64,000 nt of DNA from Sphingomonas quercus (GCF_018863195.1 NZ_JAHKRT010000009.1:62001-126000); one strand, 5' to 3'; shown: positions 50,403 through 59,593, counted from the stretch's first letter. The notes: a model not told the origin generated them from the letters alone. Program-made: numbers and translations.

Positions 50403-52115
50403 ATGACGCGACAGCACAGCCGCAGAGGATTCATCGGTCTCGCCGGGGCCGGCATGGCGGGGCTGGTCGGCACGCCTTGGCTGGACGCCGCCCTCGCCGC
50501 GGAGGGCGGGGACGCCGATCTGGTGGTCTTCAACGCCAAGGTCTACACCGTCGACGATCATATGGCCCGCGCCCAGGCTTTCGCGGTGCGCAACGGCCGT
50601 TTCGTGGCGGTGGGCAGCAACGAGCTGGCCCGCGCGCTGGTCGGCCCGCGCACCCAGCAGATCGACGCCAAGCAGATGACGATCGTGCCCGGCTTCATCG
50701 ATTGCCACAACCACGCCACCGGCGAGGTGCTCGTCTACGAGGTGCTGGTCGGCAATCCGTTCGAGGTCGAGTTCGTCACCATCCAGAGCATCGTCGACAA
50801 GCTCAGGAAGAAGGCCGGCGAAACCGCGCCGGGAACCTGGGTCGAAGGCTTCTTCTTCGACGATACCAAGGTCAAGGACGGCCGCGAGCTCAACCGCTAC
50901 GACCTCGACAAGGTCTCCACCCAGCACCCCGTCGTCGTGCGCCATCGCGGCGGCCACACCTCCTATTACAACAGCCGCGCTCTGGAACTTGCCGGCCTTA
51001 CCGAGGCGACGCCCAATCCCCCCGGCGGCACTTTCGACAAGGGGCCGGACGGCAAGCTGAGCGGCCGCGTCACCGATCGCGCCCGCGCGGTGTTCGAGAA
51101 GGTCGGCACGCGGCCGAGCTACACGCCTGCCCAGCGCGCCGAGCGCAGCCGCAACGGCCTCGCGCATATTTCCAAGGCGTTCGTCCGCTACGGCCTCACC
51201 GGGGTGCATCATCAGGGCGGCGACTTCTTCGCGCTCCAGCAGGTCCGCGCCAATGGCGACCTGCTTCACCGGGTCAGCTTCGAGACCAGCGGCGCGATGC
51301 TCGACGCGATGATCGCCAACGGCATCCGCACCGGCTTCGGCGACGAATGGATCAAGCTCGGCGCCACTTCCGAACACACCGTCGACGGCTCCTTCTCGGA
51401 GCGGACGATGGCGATGAGCACGCCTTACGAGGGCATCAGCCCGCCCTACAAGGGCAATGTCACCGAAGGGCAGGACGTGCTCAACGCCTGGGCCGAGAAG
51501 GTCCACCGCGCCGGCATCCGCATGAATTGCCACGCCAATGGCGATGTCGCCATCGACATGGTGCTGAAAGCCTATGAGCGGGTGCTGGCGATGATGCCGG
51601 CTCCAGCTGCGCGGCCGAAGATCACCCATTGCACGATGATCAACGACGATCTGCTGCGGCGGATCAAGGCCTCAGGCGTGGTGCCGGCGGCCTTCACCAC
51701 CTACGCATATTATAATTCCGACAAGTTCCACTTCTACGGCGCCGAGCGGATGAAGAACTGCATGCCGTTCCGCAGCTTCCTCGACGCGGGCATTCCGGTG
51801 TGCGCGGGATCGGATTTCAGCCCGGGACCGTTCGCGCCGCTGATGGGCATCCAGGGCATGGTGACGCGCACCGGCTGGAACGGCGAGACGTGGGGCGCCA
51901 ACCAGCGCGTGACGGTGGCCGAGGCGCTGCGCATCAACACGCTGAACGGCGCCTATGCCTCGCAGGAGGAGGACATCAAGGGCTCGATCACCCCCGGCAA
52001 GCTCGCCGATTTCGTGATGCTCGCCGACGACATCCACACCATCGCGCCGGACAAGATCAAGGACGTGAAGATCGTCCGCACCGTCACCGGCGGCAGGACG
52101 GTGTACGAGGCATAG
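50403..52115 (+). CDS. Tat-exported amidohydrolase (YtcJ/NfdA-like)
   Basis: 570 aa from ATG 50403. Twin-arginine signal HSRRGFIGLAG (residues 5-15) with cleavage near ALAAEGG, so exported folded, probably with its metal. Amidohydrolase_3 type: VVFNAKVYTVDDHMARAQAFAVRNGRFVAVGSN, FIDCHNHATG (His102/His104), HRGGHTSYYNSRALELAGL, MNCHANGDVAIDMVLKAYE, KITHCTMI and CAGSDFSPGPFAPLMGIQGMVTR (Asp of SDF). Close to N-substituted formamide deformylase/YtcJ proteins. It is not related by sequence to the three tandem amidohydrolases beyond the superfamily. Confidence 0.92.
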   Translation: MTRQHSRRGFIGLAGAGMAGLVGTPWLDAALAAEGGDADLVVFNAKVYTVDDHMARAQAFAVRNGRFVAVGSNELARALVGPRTQQIDAKQMTIVPGFIDCHNHATGEVLVYEVLVGNPFEVEFVTIQSIVDKLRKKAGETAPGTWVEGFFFDDTKVKDGRELNRYDLDKVSTQHPVVVRHRGGHTSYYNSRALELAGLTEATPNPPGGTFDKGPDGKLSGRVTDRARAVFEKVGTRPSYTPAQRAERSRNGLAHISKAFVRYGLTGVHHQGGDFFALQQVRANGDLLHRVSFETSGAMLDAMIANGIRTGFGDEWIKLGATSEHTVDGSFSERTMAMSTPYEGISPPYKGNVTEGQDVLNAWAEKVHRAGIRMNCHANGDVAIDMVLKAYERVLAMMPAPAARPKITHCTMINDDLLRRIKASGVVPAAFTTYAYYNSDKFHFYGAERMKNCMPFRSFLDAGIPVCAGSDFSPGPFAPLMGIQGMVTRTGWNGETWGANQRVTVAEALRINTLNGAYASQEEDIKGSITPGKLADFVMLADDIHTIAPDKIKDVKIVRTVTGGRTVYEA

Positions 52116-52339
52116 GGCCGGGCCGGCGGGTCCGCCCGCCCGCCCACGCCAGAACTCACCGCTGGCGTGATCCGGCTGTCCTGCGGCAGGTGCCTCCGGC
52201 GAAATGCACGGTCGGGACGGGCGGAGCCGGGAGTCCGGATGGCGCCGGCCGAGCACGGGCGATATAGTCCCGGCCAATGTTCACCGGAGTGACCGAAGAT
52301 GGCGATTTCCGTCCTTTCTGCTGATCGGGCGAAGCGCCG

Positions 52340-53116
52340 ATGACCGAGCCGGGGGCACTGCACCAGACCGCCCAGGAGGGCTTTTCATCGGCTGCCGACG
52401 TCTATGCGCGCGGCCGGCCGGATTATCCGCCGGCCGTCGATGACTGGCTGCGCGACGTGGCGGGCATCGGCCCGGGCAAGCTGGTCGTCGAGCTGGGGGC
52501 GGGGACGGGGAAGTCCACCGCCCATATCCGCGCCCTTGGTGCCGGGGTGATCGCCATCGAACCGGTAACGGAGATGCGCGAGCAGCTCGCCCGCGCCTAT
52601 CCGGAGATCGACGCGCGCGACGGCACCGCCGAAGCCATCCCGGTCGCGGACGGCGCTGCGGACGCGGTGCTGTGCGCGCAATCCTTCCACTGGTTCGCGA
52701 CGGCGACCGCGCTCGCCGAGATTCGCCGCGTGCTCAAGCCGGGCGGGGTGCTGGCGCTTGTCTGGAACGTTCGTGACGAGAGCGTCGACTGGGTGGCCGA
52801 GCTGGAGGCGATCATGGCGCCGTTCCAGGGCGATACGCCGCAATATACCACCGGTCTGTGGCGCAACGCCTTCCCGGCGGACGGCTTCGGACCGCTCGAG
52901 GCGGCGCAATTCGCCAATGGCCATGAAGGGCCGCCCGAGCGCGTCATCGTCGATCGCACGCTCTCCACCAGCTTCATCGCGGCGCTGCCCGAGGCGGCAC
53001 GCGATCGCTTCGCCTCGCGGGTGCGCGTGCTGATCGCTGAAACACCCGAGCTGCGCGGCAAGAACCGCGTCACATTCCCCTATCAGGTGCATGTCTACGC
53101 GACGCGCAAGCTCTGA
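52340..53116 (+). CDS. Class I SAM-dependent methyltransferase
   Basis: 258 aa. Methyltransf_11-type enzyme: LVVELGAGTGKSTAHIRALGAGVIAIEPVTEMREQL (SAM site with ELGAGTGKST), DARDGTAEAIPVADGAADAVLCAQSFHWF (motif II region), and EIRRVLKPGGVLALVWNVRDES (motif III). N-terminal FSSAADVYARGRPDYP is usual for this subgroup. Small-molecule or tRNA substrate unknown. 225 bp of AT-poor spacer before it shows no gene. Confidence 0.9.
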   Translation: MTEPGALHQTAQEGFSSAADVYARGRPDYPPAVDDWLRDVAGIGPGKLVVELGAGTGKSTAHIRALGAGVIAIEPVTEMREQLARAYPEIDARDGTAEAIPVADGAADAVLCAQSFHWFATATALAEIRRVLKPGGVLALVWNVRDESVDWVAELEAIMAPFQGDTPQYTTGLWRNAFPADGFGPLEAAQFANGHEGPPERVIVDRTLSTSFIAALPEAARDRFASRVRVLIAETPELRGKNRVTFPYQVHVYATRKL

Positions 53117-53221
53117 TAGTAGACAGTCCGCGACAGGCGCCGTGCCTGCGCCGAATGGCGCGAACCCTCTGCTCGGGCGCCCGAAAATTTCCGATGACGC
53201 GGCGAAGCTGACGCGCTAGGG

Positions 53222-53247
53222 GGAGGTCCTGTATACAGTGGACCTCC
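53222..53247 (+). promoter_or_regulatory. Palindromic site GGAGGTCC-N10-GGACCTCC containing TGTATACA
   Basis: Eight-bp perfect arms (53222-53229, 53240-53247) enclose TGTATACAGT; the inner CTGTATACAG (53229-53238) is itself a perfect palindrome. It lies 86-111 bp before the cytochrome-dehydrogenase start. A CTGACG box about 17 bp upstream could be a -35 with the site over the -10, like the receptor promoters. Confidence 0.5.
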
Positions 53248-53332
53248 TAATGGTGCCACGGGCCGCAAGGGGCGGCGGCCCGCCGATGCCGGGGTGAACC
53301 ACAGGATCGGTATTCTGGAGAGGGACGGTAAA

Positions 53333-55936
53333 ATGCGCTTTGGCGTCAAGGTGATAGCTGGACTGGCACTTGCTTCCGTGTTGGCCCCGCTGATGGTGCA
53401 TGGCCAGACGACGAAGGGCGGGGGGCCGCTCAAATCCGCGTCGAATCTGCCGTGGCCGGCGCCTTTCGCCAAGCAGGTCGACGCGCCGCCCGCCCTGTCG
53501 CCCGCCGATGAGCTCAAGACCTTCACGATGCCGCCCGGCTGGCATGTCGAGCTGGTCGCTGCCGAGCCGCTGATCCGCGATCCGATCCTCTCCGAGTTCG
53601 ACGGCAATGGCCGCCTCTGGGTGCTCGAGATGCCCGGCTTCGCCGTCAACGAGAAGATCGACAACAGCTTCGAGCCGATCAACACGCTGGTCGTCCTCGA
53701 GGATACCAATCACGACGGCGTCTACGACAAGCGCACCGTCTTCGCCGACAAGCTGATCATGCCGCGCGCGTTCAAGATCCTCGACAAGAATTGCGCGCTG
53801 ATCGGCGAGCCGCCCAAGCTGTGGAAGATGTGCGACACCAATGGCGATCTGAAGGCTGACAGCAAGGAGCTGATCGCCGACACCTTCGCCACGCAGGGCG
53901 TCGTCGAGCATGGCGCCAACGGCCTCTACTGGGGCATGGACAATTCGATCACCGTCGCCGAGCACACCTGGAACGTCGCCTTCAAGGACGGCAAGTTCAC
54001 CACCACGCCGACGCTGAGCCGCGGCCAGTGGGGCGTGACCCAGGATGATGGCGGCCGCATCTACCGCAACGTCAACACCGATCCGCTGTTCGTCGATTAT
54101 GTCGCGTCGCACTATTATGTGCGCAATCCCAACCTGGTGCGCACCTCCGGCCTTTATGAGTCGCTGGTCGATCAGGAAAAGACGCAGATCTGGCCGGCCC
54201 ACCCGACGCTCGGCGTCAACCGCGGCTATCGCAAGGAAGTGACCCGCGAGGACGGCTCGGCCTCCTATTATCAGGGCGTGTCGTCGCCGATGATCTATCG
54301 CGCCGACAAGCTGCCCAGGGAGATCCACGGCAACGCCTTCGTCGTCGACGGGCCGACCAACATCGTCCACCTGCTCAAGCGCCAGGACGACGGCACCGGC
54401 ACCCTTTCCGCCGAGGATTTCTACAAGAAGGGCGAGTTCCTCGCCTCCACTGACGAGCGTTTCCGCCCGGTATCGCTGACCCCGGGCTGGGACGGCACCT
54501 TCTACATCGTCGACATGTATCGCGGCGTCTCGCAGGACGGCCCGCTGCAGACCGATTACCTCCGCAGCTATGTGCTCAAGCACAAGCTGTGGGAGGGCAT
54601 CCACATGGGCCGCATCTATCGCGTCGTGCGCGACGGCATGACCTTCGACAAGCAGCCCAACATGCTGAACGAGACGCCGAAGCAGCTCGTCGCCCATCTG
54701 TCCCACCCCAATGGCTGGTGGCGCGACACCGCGCAGCAGCTTCTCGTCCAGCGCGCCGACAAGTCGGTGGTGCCCGATCTCAAGAAGCTGGCGACAAGCG
54801 CCCCCGACCCGCGCACCCGCCTGCAGGCGATGTGGACGCTGGATGGTCTCGGCGCCAGCGACCCCCAGATCGTGCTGAAGGCGCTCGACGATCAGTCGCC
54901 CGATATCCGCGCCGCCGCCGTGCGCCTGTCGGAGCATTGGCTGGCCGATGCCGGCAGCCCGCTCCGCGCGGCGCTGATGAAGAAGATGGACGATCCCAAC
55001 TGGTTTGTCCGCCGCCAGCTCACCGCCACTTTCGGCGAGCTGCCCGGCGACGCCCGCGTCGCGCCGATCATGGCGATGCTCGACAAATACGGCACCGACA
55101 AGATCGTCGTCGACATCGCCGTCAGCGGCCTTCGCGGCCAGGAGGCGATGGTGTTGGAGCAGCTGGTCAAGCATCCCCGGCCCAATATCGACGCCGTCAC
55201 CGTGCTCGCCGGTGCCACCGGCAAGCGCCGCGACGCCACCACCACTCAGGAGCTGCTCGCGCTCGGCACCGACGCCCGCCAGCCCGAGGCGGTGCGGCTG
55301 GCGATCCTCAAGGGTGTCAGCCTCGGCCTGAGCGGCGCCAGCGGCGCCCAGACCGCGCAGGTCGCCGGCGGCCGCGCCGGCGGCGGCGGCTTTGGCGGCC
55401 CGCGCCGCCCGACCAGCGCCGCTGTCGATCTCTCTGCCGAGCCGACCGCGATCACCACCCTTTCCAAGGGCAGCGGCGAGGCCGCCGAAGCCGCCAAGCA
55501 GATCGTCGCGCTGGTCGGCTGGCCGGGCAAGCCGGTGGTCCAGGCGACCGCCCGCACCCCGCAGCAGGAGGTGATGTTCCAGGCCGGCAAGACCATCTAC
55601 GAGCAGATGTGCTCGGGCTGTCACATGGATCAGGGTCAGGGCGCCGAGCATGTCGGCGCCAAGCTCGCCGGCTCGCCCTACGTCAACGCCCGCTCGTCGA
55701 GCGCGGTGGTGCGCATCCTCACCCATGGCAAGGAGGGCTCGATCGGCCTGATGCCGCCCGCCGGCGCCACCATGTCGAGCGAGGAGCTGGCCTCGATCCT
55801 CACCTTCATCCGCGGCAGCTGGGGCAACACCGCGCCGCCGGTGTCGCCGGCCGAGGTCGAGGAATGGAAGGCGATGTACGCCTCCCGCAATACGCCCTGG
55901 ACCGACGAGGAGCTGAAGGCGAGCAGCAACCGGTAG
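53333..55936 (+). CDS. Large membrane-bound-type dehydrogenase with HEAT repeats and cytochrome c domain
   Basis: 867 aa from ATG 53333 (GGAGAGG upstream). Signal peptide MRFGVKVIAGLALASVLAPLMVHG. Residues about 60-420 form a beta-propeller of the PVC-type 'membrane-bound dehydrogenase' family (GWHVELVAAEPLIRDPILSEFDGNGRLWVLEMPGF ... MYRGVSQDG). HEAT-like repeats follow (about 445-640, e.g. LQAMWTLDGLGASDPQIVLKALDDQSPDIRAAAVRL), then a Gly-rich hinge and a C-terminal class I cytochrome c domain (MCSGCHMDQGQGAEHVGAKLAG ... GLMPPAGATMSSEELASILTFIRG). Probably a periplasmic sugar/polyol or alcohol dehydrogenase that passes electrons to its own haem. Substrate unknown. Confidence 0.9.
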   Translation: MRFGVKVIAGLALASVLAPLMVHGQTTKGGGPLKSASNLPWPAPFAKQVDAPPALSPADELKTFTMPPGWHVELVAAEPLIRDPILSEFDGNGRLWVLEMPGFAVNEKIDNSFEPINTLVVLEDTNHDGVYDKRTVFADKLIMPRAFKILDKNCALIGEPPKLWKMCDTNGDLKADSKELIADTFATQGVVEHGANGLYWGMDNSITVAEHTWNVAFKDGKFTTTPTLSRGQWGVTQDDGGRIYRNVNTDPLFVDYVASHYYVRNPNLVRTSGLYESLVDQEKTQIWPAHPTLGVNRGYRKEVTREDGSASYYQGVSSPMIYRADKLPREIHGNAFVVDGPTNIVHLLKRQDDGTGTLSAEDFYKKGEFLASTDERFRPVSLTPGWDGTFYIVDMYRGVSQDGPLQTDYLRSYVLKHKLWEGIHMGRIYRVVRDGMTFDKQPNMLNETPKQLVAHLSHPNGWWRDTAQQLLVQRADKSVVPDLKKLATSAPDPRTRLQAMWTLDGLGASDPQIVLKALDDQSPDIRAAAVRLSEHWLADAGSPLRAALMKKMDDPNWFVRRQLTATFGELPGDARVAPIMAMLDKYGTDKIVVDIAVSGLRGQEAMVLEQLVKHPRPNIDAVTVLAGATGKRRDATTTQELLALGTDARQPEAVRLAILKGVSLGLSGASGAQTAQVAGGRAGGGGFGGPRRPTSAAVDLSAEPTAITTLSKGSGEAAEAAKQIVALVGWPGKPVVQATARTPQQEVMFQAGKTIYEQMCSGCHMDQGQGAEHVGAKLAGSPYVNARSSSAVVRILTHGKEGSIGLMPPAGATMSSEELASILTFIRGSWGNTAPPVSPAEVEEWKAMYASRNTPWTDEELKASSNR

Positions 55937-55950
55937 GACGTTCCGCTATC

Positions 55951-56079
55951 CACCACGCTCCGTTCGGCATGAGCCAGGCATCGAGCTTCGGAAATGCCGT
56001 AGCGAAGGGCCGGCGCGGGCTGACCCTTCGCTACGAGGCTTCGACGAGGTCAGCCACTCAGAGCGAACGGAGCGTGGTG
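55951..56079 (+). repeat. 129-bp palindromic (REP/MITE-like) element
   Basis: Outer arms CACCACGCTCCGTTCG (55951-55966) and CGAACGGAGCGTGGTG (56064-56079) are exact inverted copies. Inside, GTAGCGAAGGG and CCCTTCGCTAC form a second perfect pair. The whole can fold as one nested cruciform. It is of the type repeated between sphingomonad genes (GAGCGAACGG, CTTCGACGAGGTCAG). No ORF is present, so it is non-coding; it may also terminate the dehydrogenase transcript. Confidence 0.85.
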
Positions 56080-56137
56080 CGGCACTGGCTGTTGCAAAGA
56101 AGGGGATGTGCTGCGGCCCCGGTCCCGGCATGATCCA

Positions 56138-57058
56138 ATGATGAACGCAAGCCTCACAGTGACCCACCTCGCCAGGCGCCACGGCGCGGTGCAGGCGGCC
56201 GCGGATATCGGCTTTGCCGTCGACGCGGGGGAGATTGTCGGCCTGCTCGGCCCCAATGGCGCGGGCAAGACGACAGTGATCGAATCGATCGCCGGGTTGA
56301 TCGAGCCCGATGAAGGCGTGATCACGATCTGCGGCATCGATGCCCGCGCGCGGCCTGGCGCGGCGCGGCAGAAGCTCGGCGTCGTCCTCCAGTCCACCGG
56401 CCTGCAGGACAAGATCACCCCGCGCGAGGCCATCACGCTGTTCGCCCGGCTGCACGGCACGGCCGCCGACCCGGCGCCGCTCCTCGCCCGCTTCGGACTC
56501 GACGAGAAGGCCGACGCCGCCTTTGCCACCCTGTCCGGCGGCCAGCGCCAGCGCCTCGCGCTGGCGCTGGCGTTCGTGGGCGCCCCGCAGCTGGTCCTGC
56601 TCGACGAGCCGACCACCGGCCTCGATCCGCATATCCGCCGCGAAGTCCATGATCATGTCCGCGCGATGCGCGACGAAGGCCGCGCGATCCTCGTCACCAC
56701 CCATGACATGGCCGAGGCCGAGCAGCTTTGCGACCGCATCCTCATCCTCGATCGCGGCCGCATCGTCGCCGAGGGAACGCCGGCGGCGCTGATCGCCGAG
56801 CCAAGCGCCGCGATCCGCGTCTGGTTGCAGGCGAGCGCCGCGCCGGCCTGCGGCTGGCCCGCGGCGCTGCCGCACATCCACGATCTGGCCGGGGAGGGGG
56901 CGGAGCTGCGCTTCACCACCGGCGATCTCAACCGCGCGCTGGCCGGGATCATCGCGCTGCTCGACGGCGAGGGGCTGGCCATCGCCGCGATGCGCGCTGG
57001 CCGGGCGACGCTGGAGGACGTGCTGGTCCAGCTCACCGGCCGCGATCCGCGAGGCTGA
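56138..57058 (+). CDS. ABC transporter ATP-binding protein (ABC-2 type export)
   Basis: 306 aa from ATG 56138 (or the adjacent ATG 56141). Walker A GPNGAGKTT (38-46), Q-loop VLQSTGLQDKI, ABC signature LSGGQRQR, Walker B LVLLDEPTTGLDP, switch His in VTTHDMAEAEQL. The C-terminal third (about 225-306) is a typical DrrA/CcmA-like extension. It forms an export pump with the permease that starts 4 bp downstream. Substrate unknown. Confidence 0.93.
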   Translation: MMNASLTVTHLARRHGAVQAAADIGFAVDAGEIVGLLGPNGAGKTTVIESIAGLIEPDEGVITICGIDARARPGAARQKLGVVLQSTGLQDKITPREAITLFARLHGTAADPAPLLARFGLDEKADAAFATLSGGQRQRLALALAFVGAPQLVLLDEPTTGLDPHIRREVHDHVRAMRDEGRAILVTTHDMAEAEQLCDRILILDRGRIVAEGTPAALIAEPSAAIRVWLQASAAPACGWPAALPHIHDLAGEGAELRFTTGDLNRALAGIIALLDGEGLAIAAMRAGRATLEDVLVQLTGRDPRG

Positions 57059-57062
57059 GGCC

Positions 57063-58547
57063 GTGGTCCGCGCCATCCTCCACCATATCGGCCTCAGCCT
57101 GCGCCTCAATCTGCGCAACCCGATGGCGATGATCTACGGCTATCTGTTTCCGCTGATCTTCCTCGTCGCCTTCTGGGCGATCTATCGCGCCGACCGGGTG
57201 CCGATCGCGCTTCATCTCGGCGAGCTGCTCACCGTCACGGTGCTTGGCGGCGCCTGTTTCGGCCTGCCGACGACGATGGTCAGCGAGCGTGAGCGCGGCG
57301 TCTGGCGCCGCTATCGGCTGACGCCGCTGCCCGGCTGGGCGTTCCTCGCCTCGACGCTGGTCACCCGTTACCTGCTGTTGCTCAGCGCCGCGCTGATCCA
57401 GCTGGCGCTCGCGCTGGCGATCGGCATGCCGATGCCGGCCGCGCCGGCTGGCCTGCTCATCGCCTTCACCTGCGCCGCGATCGCCTTCATGGGCCTCGGG
57501 CTGGTCATCGCCCAGCTCGCCGACGGCGTGCCGGCGGTACAGGCGCTGGGGCAATGCATCTTCCTGCCGATGCTGATGATCGGCGGCGTCGCGGTGCGGC
57601 TCGCCAGCCTGCCCGACTGGGCGCAGCACCTCTCCGCCTTCTTTCCCGGCCGCTATGCGGTGGAGGCGATCCAGGCCGCCGCCACCGGGCGGGGGCTGGC
57701 GGGAACGGGCTTCGCGCTGGCGGCGCTGCTGCTCATCGGCCTCTCGGCGGGGATCGCGGCGGCGCTGATGTTTCGCTGGGACGCCGGCAAGCGCGGCCGG
57801 ACGCGCAAGGGCTGGCTGATGCTAGCGCTCGCCATGTGGGTGGCGGTCGGCCTGGTGGCGGAGTGGCGCGGCCGCGTCGTCGCGCCGCCGCCCGTGCCTG
57901 AGGAGGTCAGCACCGGTCGCGAATATGTGCGGCCTGTTGCTCCGGTCGTGCCCGCGCCCGCGCCCGCGCCCGCCGCCCCGGCCGCCGCCCCGGCGGCCAC
58001 CGGGGAGGCCCGCCCGTCAGCCCCGCCCGCCGCCGCGGCCCCGGCCGCACCTGCTTCGTGGCAGGCGGTGACGCCGGCCGACATCGCCAATGTCGACTTC
58101 CTCCGCCTGCCCAATGATCAGGGCATCATCGCGCCCTTTGCGACCTTGAACGAACTACCCGACCCGGTCGTTGCCGATCAGGTCGCCGAGGTCCGCGCCG
58201 CCCTCGCCAACTGGACGCCGGGTAAAGCCGCGGATCCGGTGCAGCGCGCGCGCAACCTGCTGTTCGTCGCCGCCGTGCCGGACGCGCTGCAGATGGAGGG
58301 GCTGGAGCGTTTTCTCCCCTGGCTGGTCTATGAGCGGCTCCGCGCCGACATCCCCCGCGAGGACCTGCCGAAGATTCTCTACTGGATCGCCACCCACCCC
58401 AATGACGGCGACGACGCAGCCGCCCGCCAGCTCGGCCCCCTCGGCCTGCCCGAGACGCCGGTCCCGTCCGCGACGGCGCGCACCCGCGTGATGCTCTACG
58501 CCTTCAAGCTCCTCGGCCGCACCACCGGCGCGATCGTGCAGAAGTGA
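57063..58547 (+). CDS. ABC-2-type permease with extra C-terminal periplasmic domain
   Basis: 494 aa, GTG start. Residues 1-240 are a normal six-helix ABC-2 permease (YLFPLIFLVAFWAIYR, GELLTVTVLGGACFGLPTTMVSERERGVWRRYRL, TRYLLLLSAALIQLALALAIG, AGLLIAFTCAAIAFMGLGLVIA, CIFLPMLMIGGVAVRL, GFALAALLLIGLSAGIAAALMF). A basic loop (RWDAGKRGRTRKG) and a seventh helix (251-267) then lead to an Ala/Pro linker (273-332) and a globular region (333-494) with no recognised fold. By the positive-inside rule this domain faces the periplasm. Most permeases stop near residue 250, so the extension is unusual. Confidence 0.9.
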   Translation: MVRAILHHIGLSLRLNLRNPMAMIYGYLFPLIFLVAFWAIYRADRVPIALHLGELLTVTVLGGACFGLPTTMVSERERGVWRRYRLTPLPGWAFLASTLVTRYLLLLSAALIQLALALAIGMPMPAAPAGLLIAFTCAAIAFMGLGLVIAQLADGVPAVQALGQCIFLPMLMIGGVAVRLASLPDWAQHLSAFFPGRYAVEAIQAAATGRGLAGTGFALAALLLIGLSAGIAAALMFRWDAGKRGRTRKGWLMLALAMWVAVGLVAEWRGRVVAPPPVPEEVSTGREYVRPVAPVVPAPAPAPAAPAAAPAATGEARPSAPPAAAAPAAPASWQAVTPADIANVDFLRLPNDQGIIAPFATLNELPDPVVADQVAEVRAALANWTPGKAADPVQRARNLLFVAAVPDALQMEGLERFLPWLVYERLRADIPREDLPKILYWIATHPNDGDDAAARQLGPLGLPETPVPSATARTRVMLYAFKLLGRTTGAIVQK

Positions 58548-58861
58548 AGGCGAGGGCACGGCACGGGCCGTAACCGGGCTCAGGTCCACGGGGGCGGTCG
58601 CCGTCACCGTCACGCGGGTCTGGCCTGCCCCCAAGATACCTCGTCACCCAGCCTACCCTCCCGTAGCCGATCGAGGCCGATCCGCCCTCCCGCCGCGCCG
58701 GGCCAATTTTCCCTTGCCCATAGGATCGCGCCCGCCAGCCCGCCGAAATCGGCCCGGACAGCTCGTTCCGGAGCAGCGCGCCGTGCACGATATCATCGAC
58801 TTTGCCGACCTCGCCCGAGGCTGGCCAAGCCCGCGCGCTGCTGATAACGGCTCGCAACAAC
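58548..58861. other. Intergenic region without recognised gene
   Basis: 314 bp between the ABC permease and the Sel1 gene. Frames are open on the minus strand (58504-58863 and others) but have shadow-like composition and no family or Shine-Dalgarno. No clear terminator or promoter stands out. I see nothing definite here. Confidence 0.5.
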
Positions 58862-59593
58862 ATGGCCGAACATCAACCCGACCCGCTCGCCCTCCCGGCC
58901 GAGGAGATGAAGGCCGTGCTCGCCGGCACGCCGGAACGGGCCGCCGCCCTGCTGCGCGCCGGTGCCGAGGCCGGCCTCGCCGAGGCGCAGGCGGCCTATG
59001 GCCAGCTGCTGCTCGACGGCCGCGGCGTCCGCCAGGATGCCCGCGCCGCGCTGGACTGGTTCCGCAAGGCTGCGCGGTCCGGCCACCGCATGGGCATGAA
59101 CATGGTCGGCCGTTGCTATGAGAAGGGCTGGGGCGTCGCCGAGGACCGCGTTGCCGCCGCCCATTGGTACAAGGCGGCGGCAGAGGCCGGGCTCGACTGG
59201 GGCATGTATAATTATGGCAGCGCGCTCGGCCTCGGGGCCGGGGTCGCGAAGGACGAGGCGACGGCGCTCGACTGGTTCAGGCGAGCAGCAGCGCTCGGTC
59301 ATGCCAAGTCGATCAACTTTGTCGGCACATTCCTGGAGGAGGGGCGTGTCGTGCCGCGCGACATGGCGGGGGCGGCCCTGTGCTACCGGCAGGCGGCCGA
59401 GCGCGGCGACTTTCGTGGCGCCTTCAATCATGCCCGATTGCTCGCCGAAGCCGGGCGGCTGGACGAGGCGCTGGTCTGGATCGGGCGGGCGGGCGAGGGG
59501 GCGACCCCGCACTATCGCGGCGTTATGCGCAGATACCTCGACGCCTCCCCGGTCGCGGTGCTGCGGCGGGCCGGCGCCGTGCTCGCCGGTTGA
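58862..59593 (+). CDS. Sel1-repeat (SLR) protein
   Basis: 243 aa from ATG 58862. About five Sel1-like repeats, each of roughly 36 residues: [138 protein letters not shown] and a degenerate last one. Solenoid scaffolds for protein-protein contact. No signal peptide, so cytoplasmic. Function unknown. Spaced about 60 bp before the permease. Confidence 0.9.
   Translation: MAEHQPDPLALPAEEMKAVLAGTPERAAALLRAGAEAGLAEAQAAYGQLLLDGRGVRQDARAALDWFRKAARSGHRMGMNMVGRCYEKGWGVAEDRVAAAHWYKAAAEAGLDWGMYNYGSALGLGAGVAKDEATALDWFRRAAALGHAKSINFVGTFLEEGRVVPRDMAGAALCYRQAAERGDFRGAFNHARLLAEAGRLDEALVWIGRAGEGATPHYRGVMRRYLDASPVAVLRRAGAVLAG

Noticed and set aside
33295-58547. Genomic island or prophage carrying the accessory block.
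   Set aside because: No integrase, tRNA junction, direct-repeat att sites or transposase found, and base composition looks similar to the neighbours by eye. A computed GC and codon-use profile would be needed to test it.
58504-58863. 119-codon minus-strand frame in the gap before the Sel1 gene.
   Set aside because: No Shine-Dalgarno, mixed composition and overlap with the end of the ABC permease; judged a chance frame.
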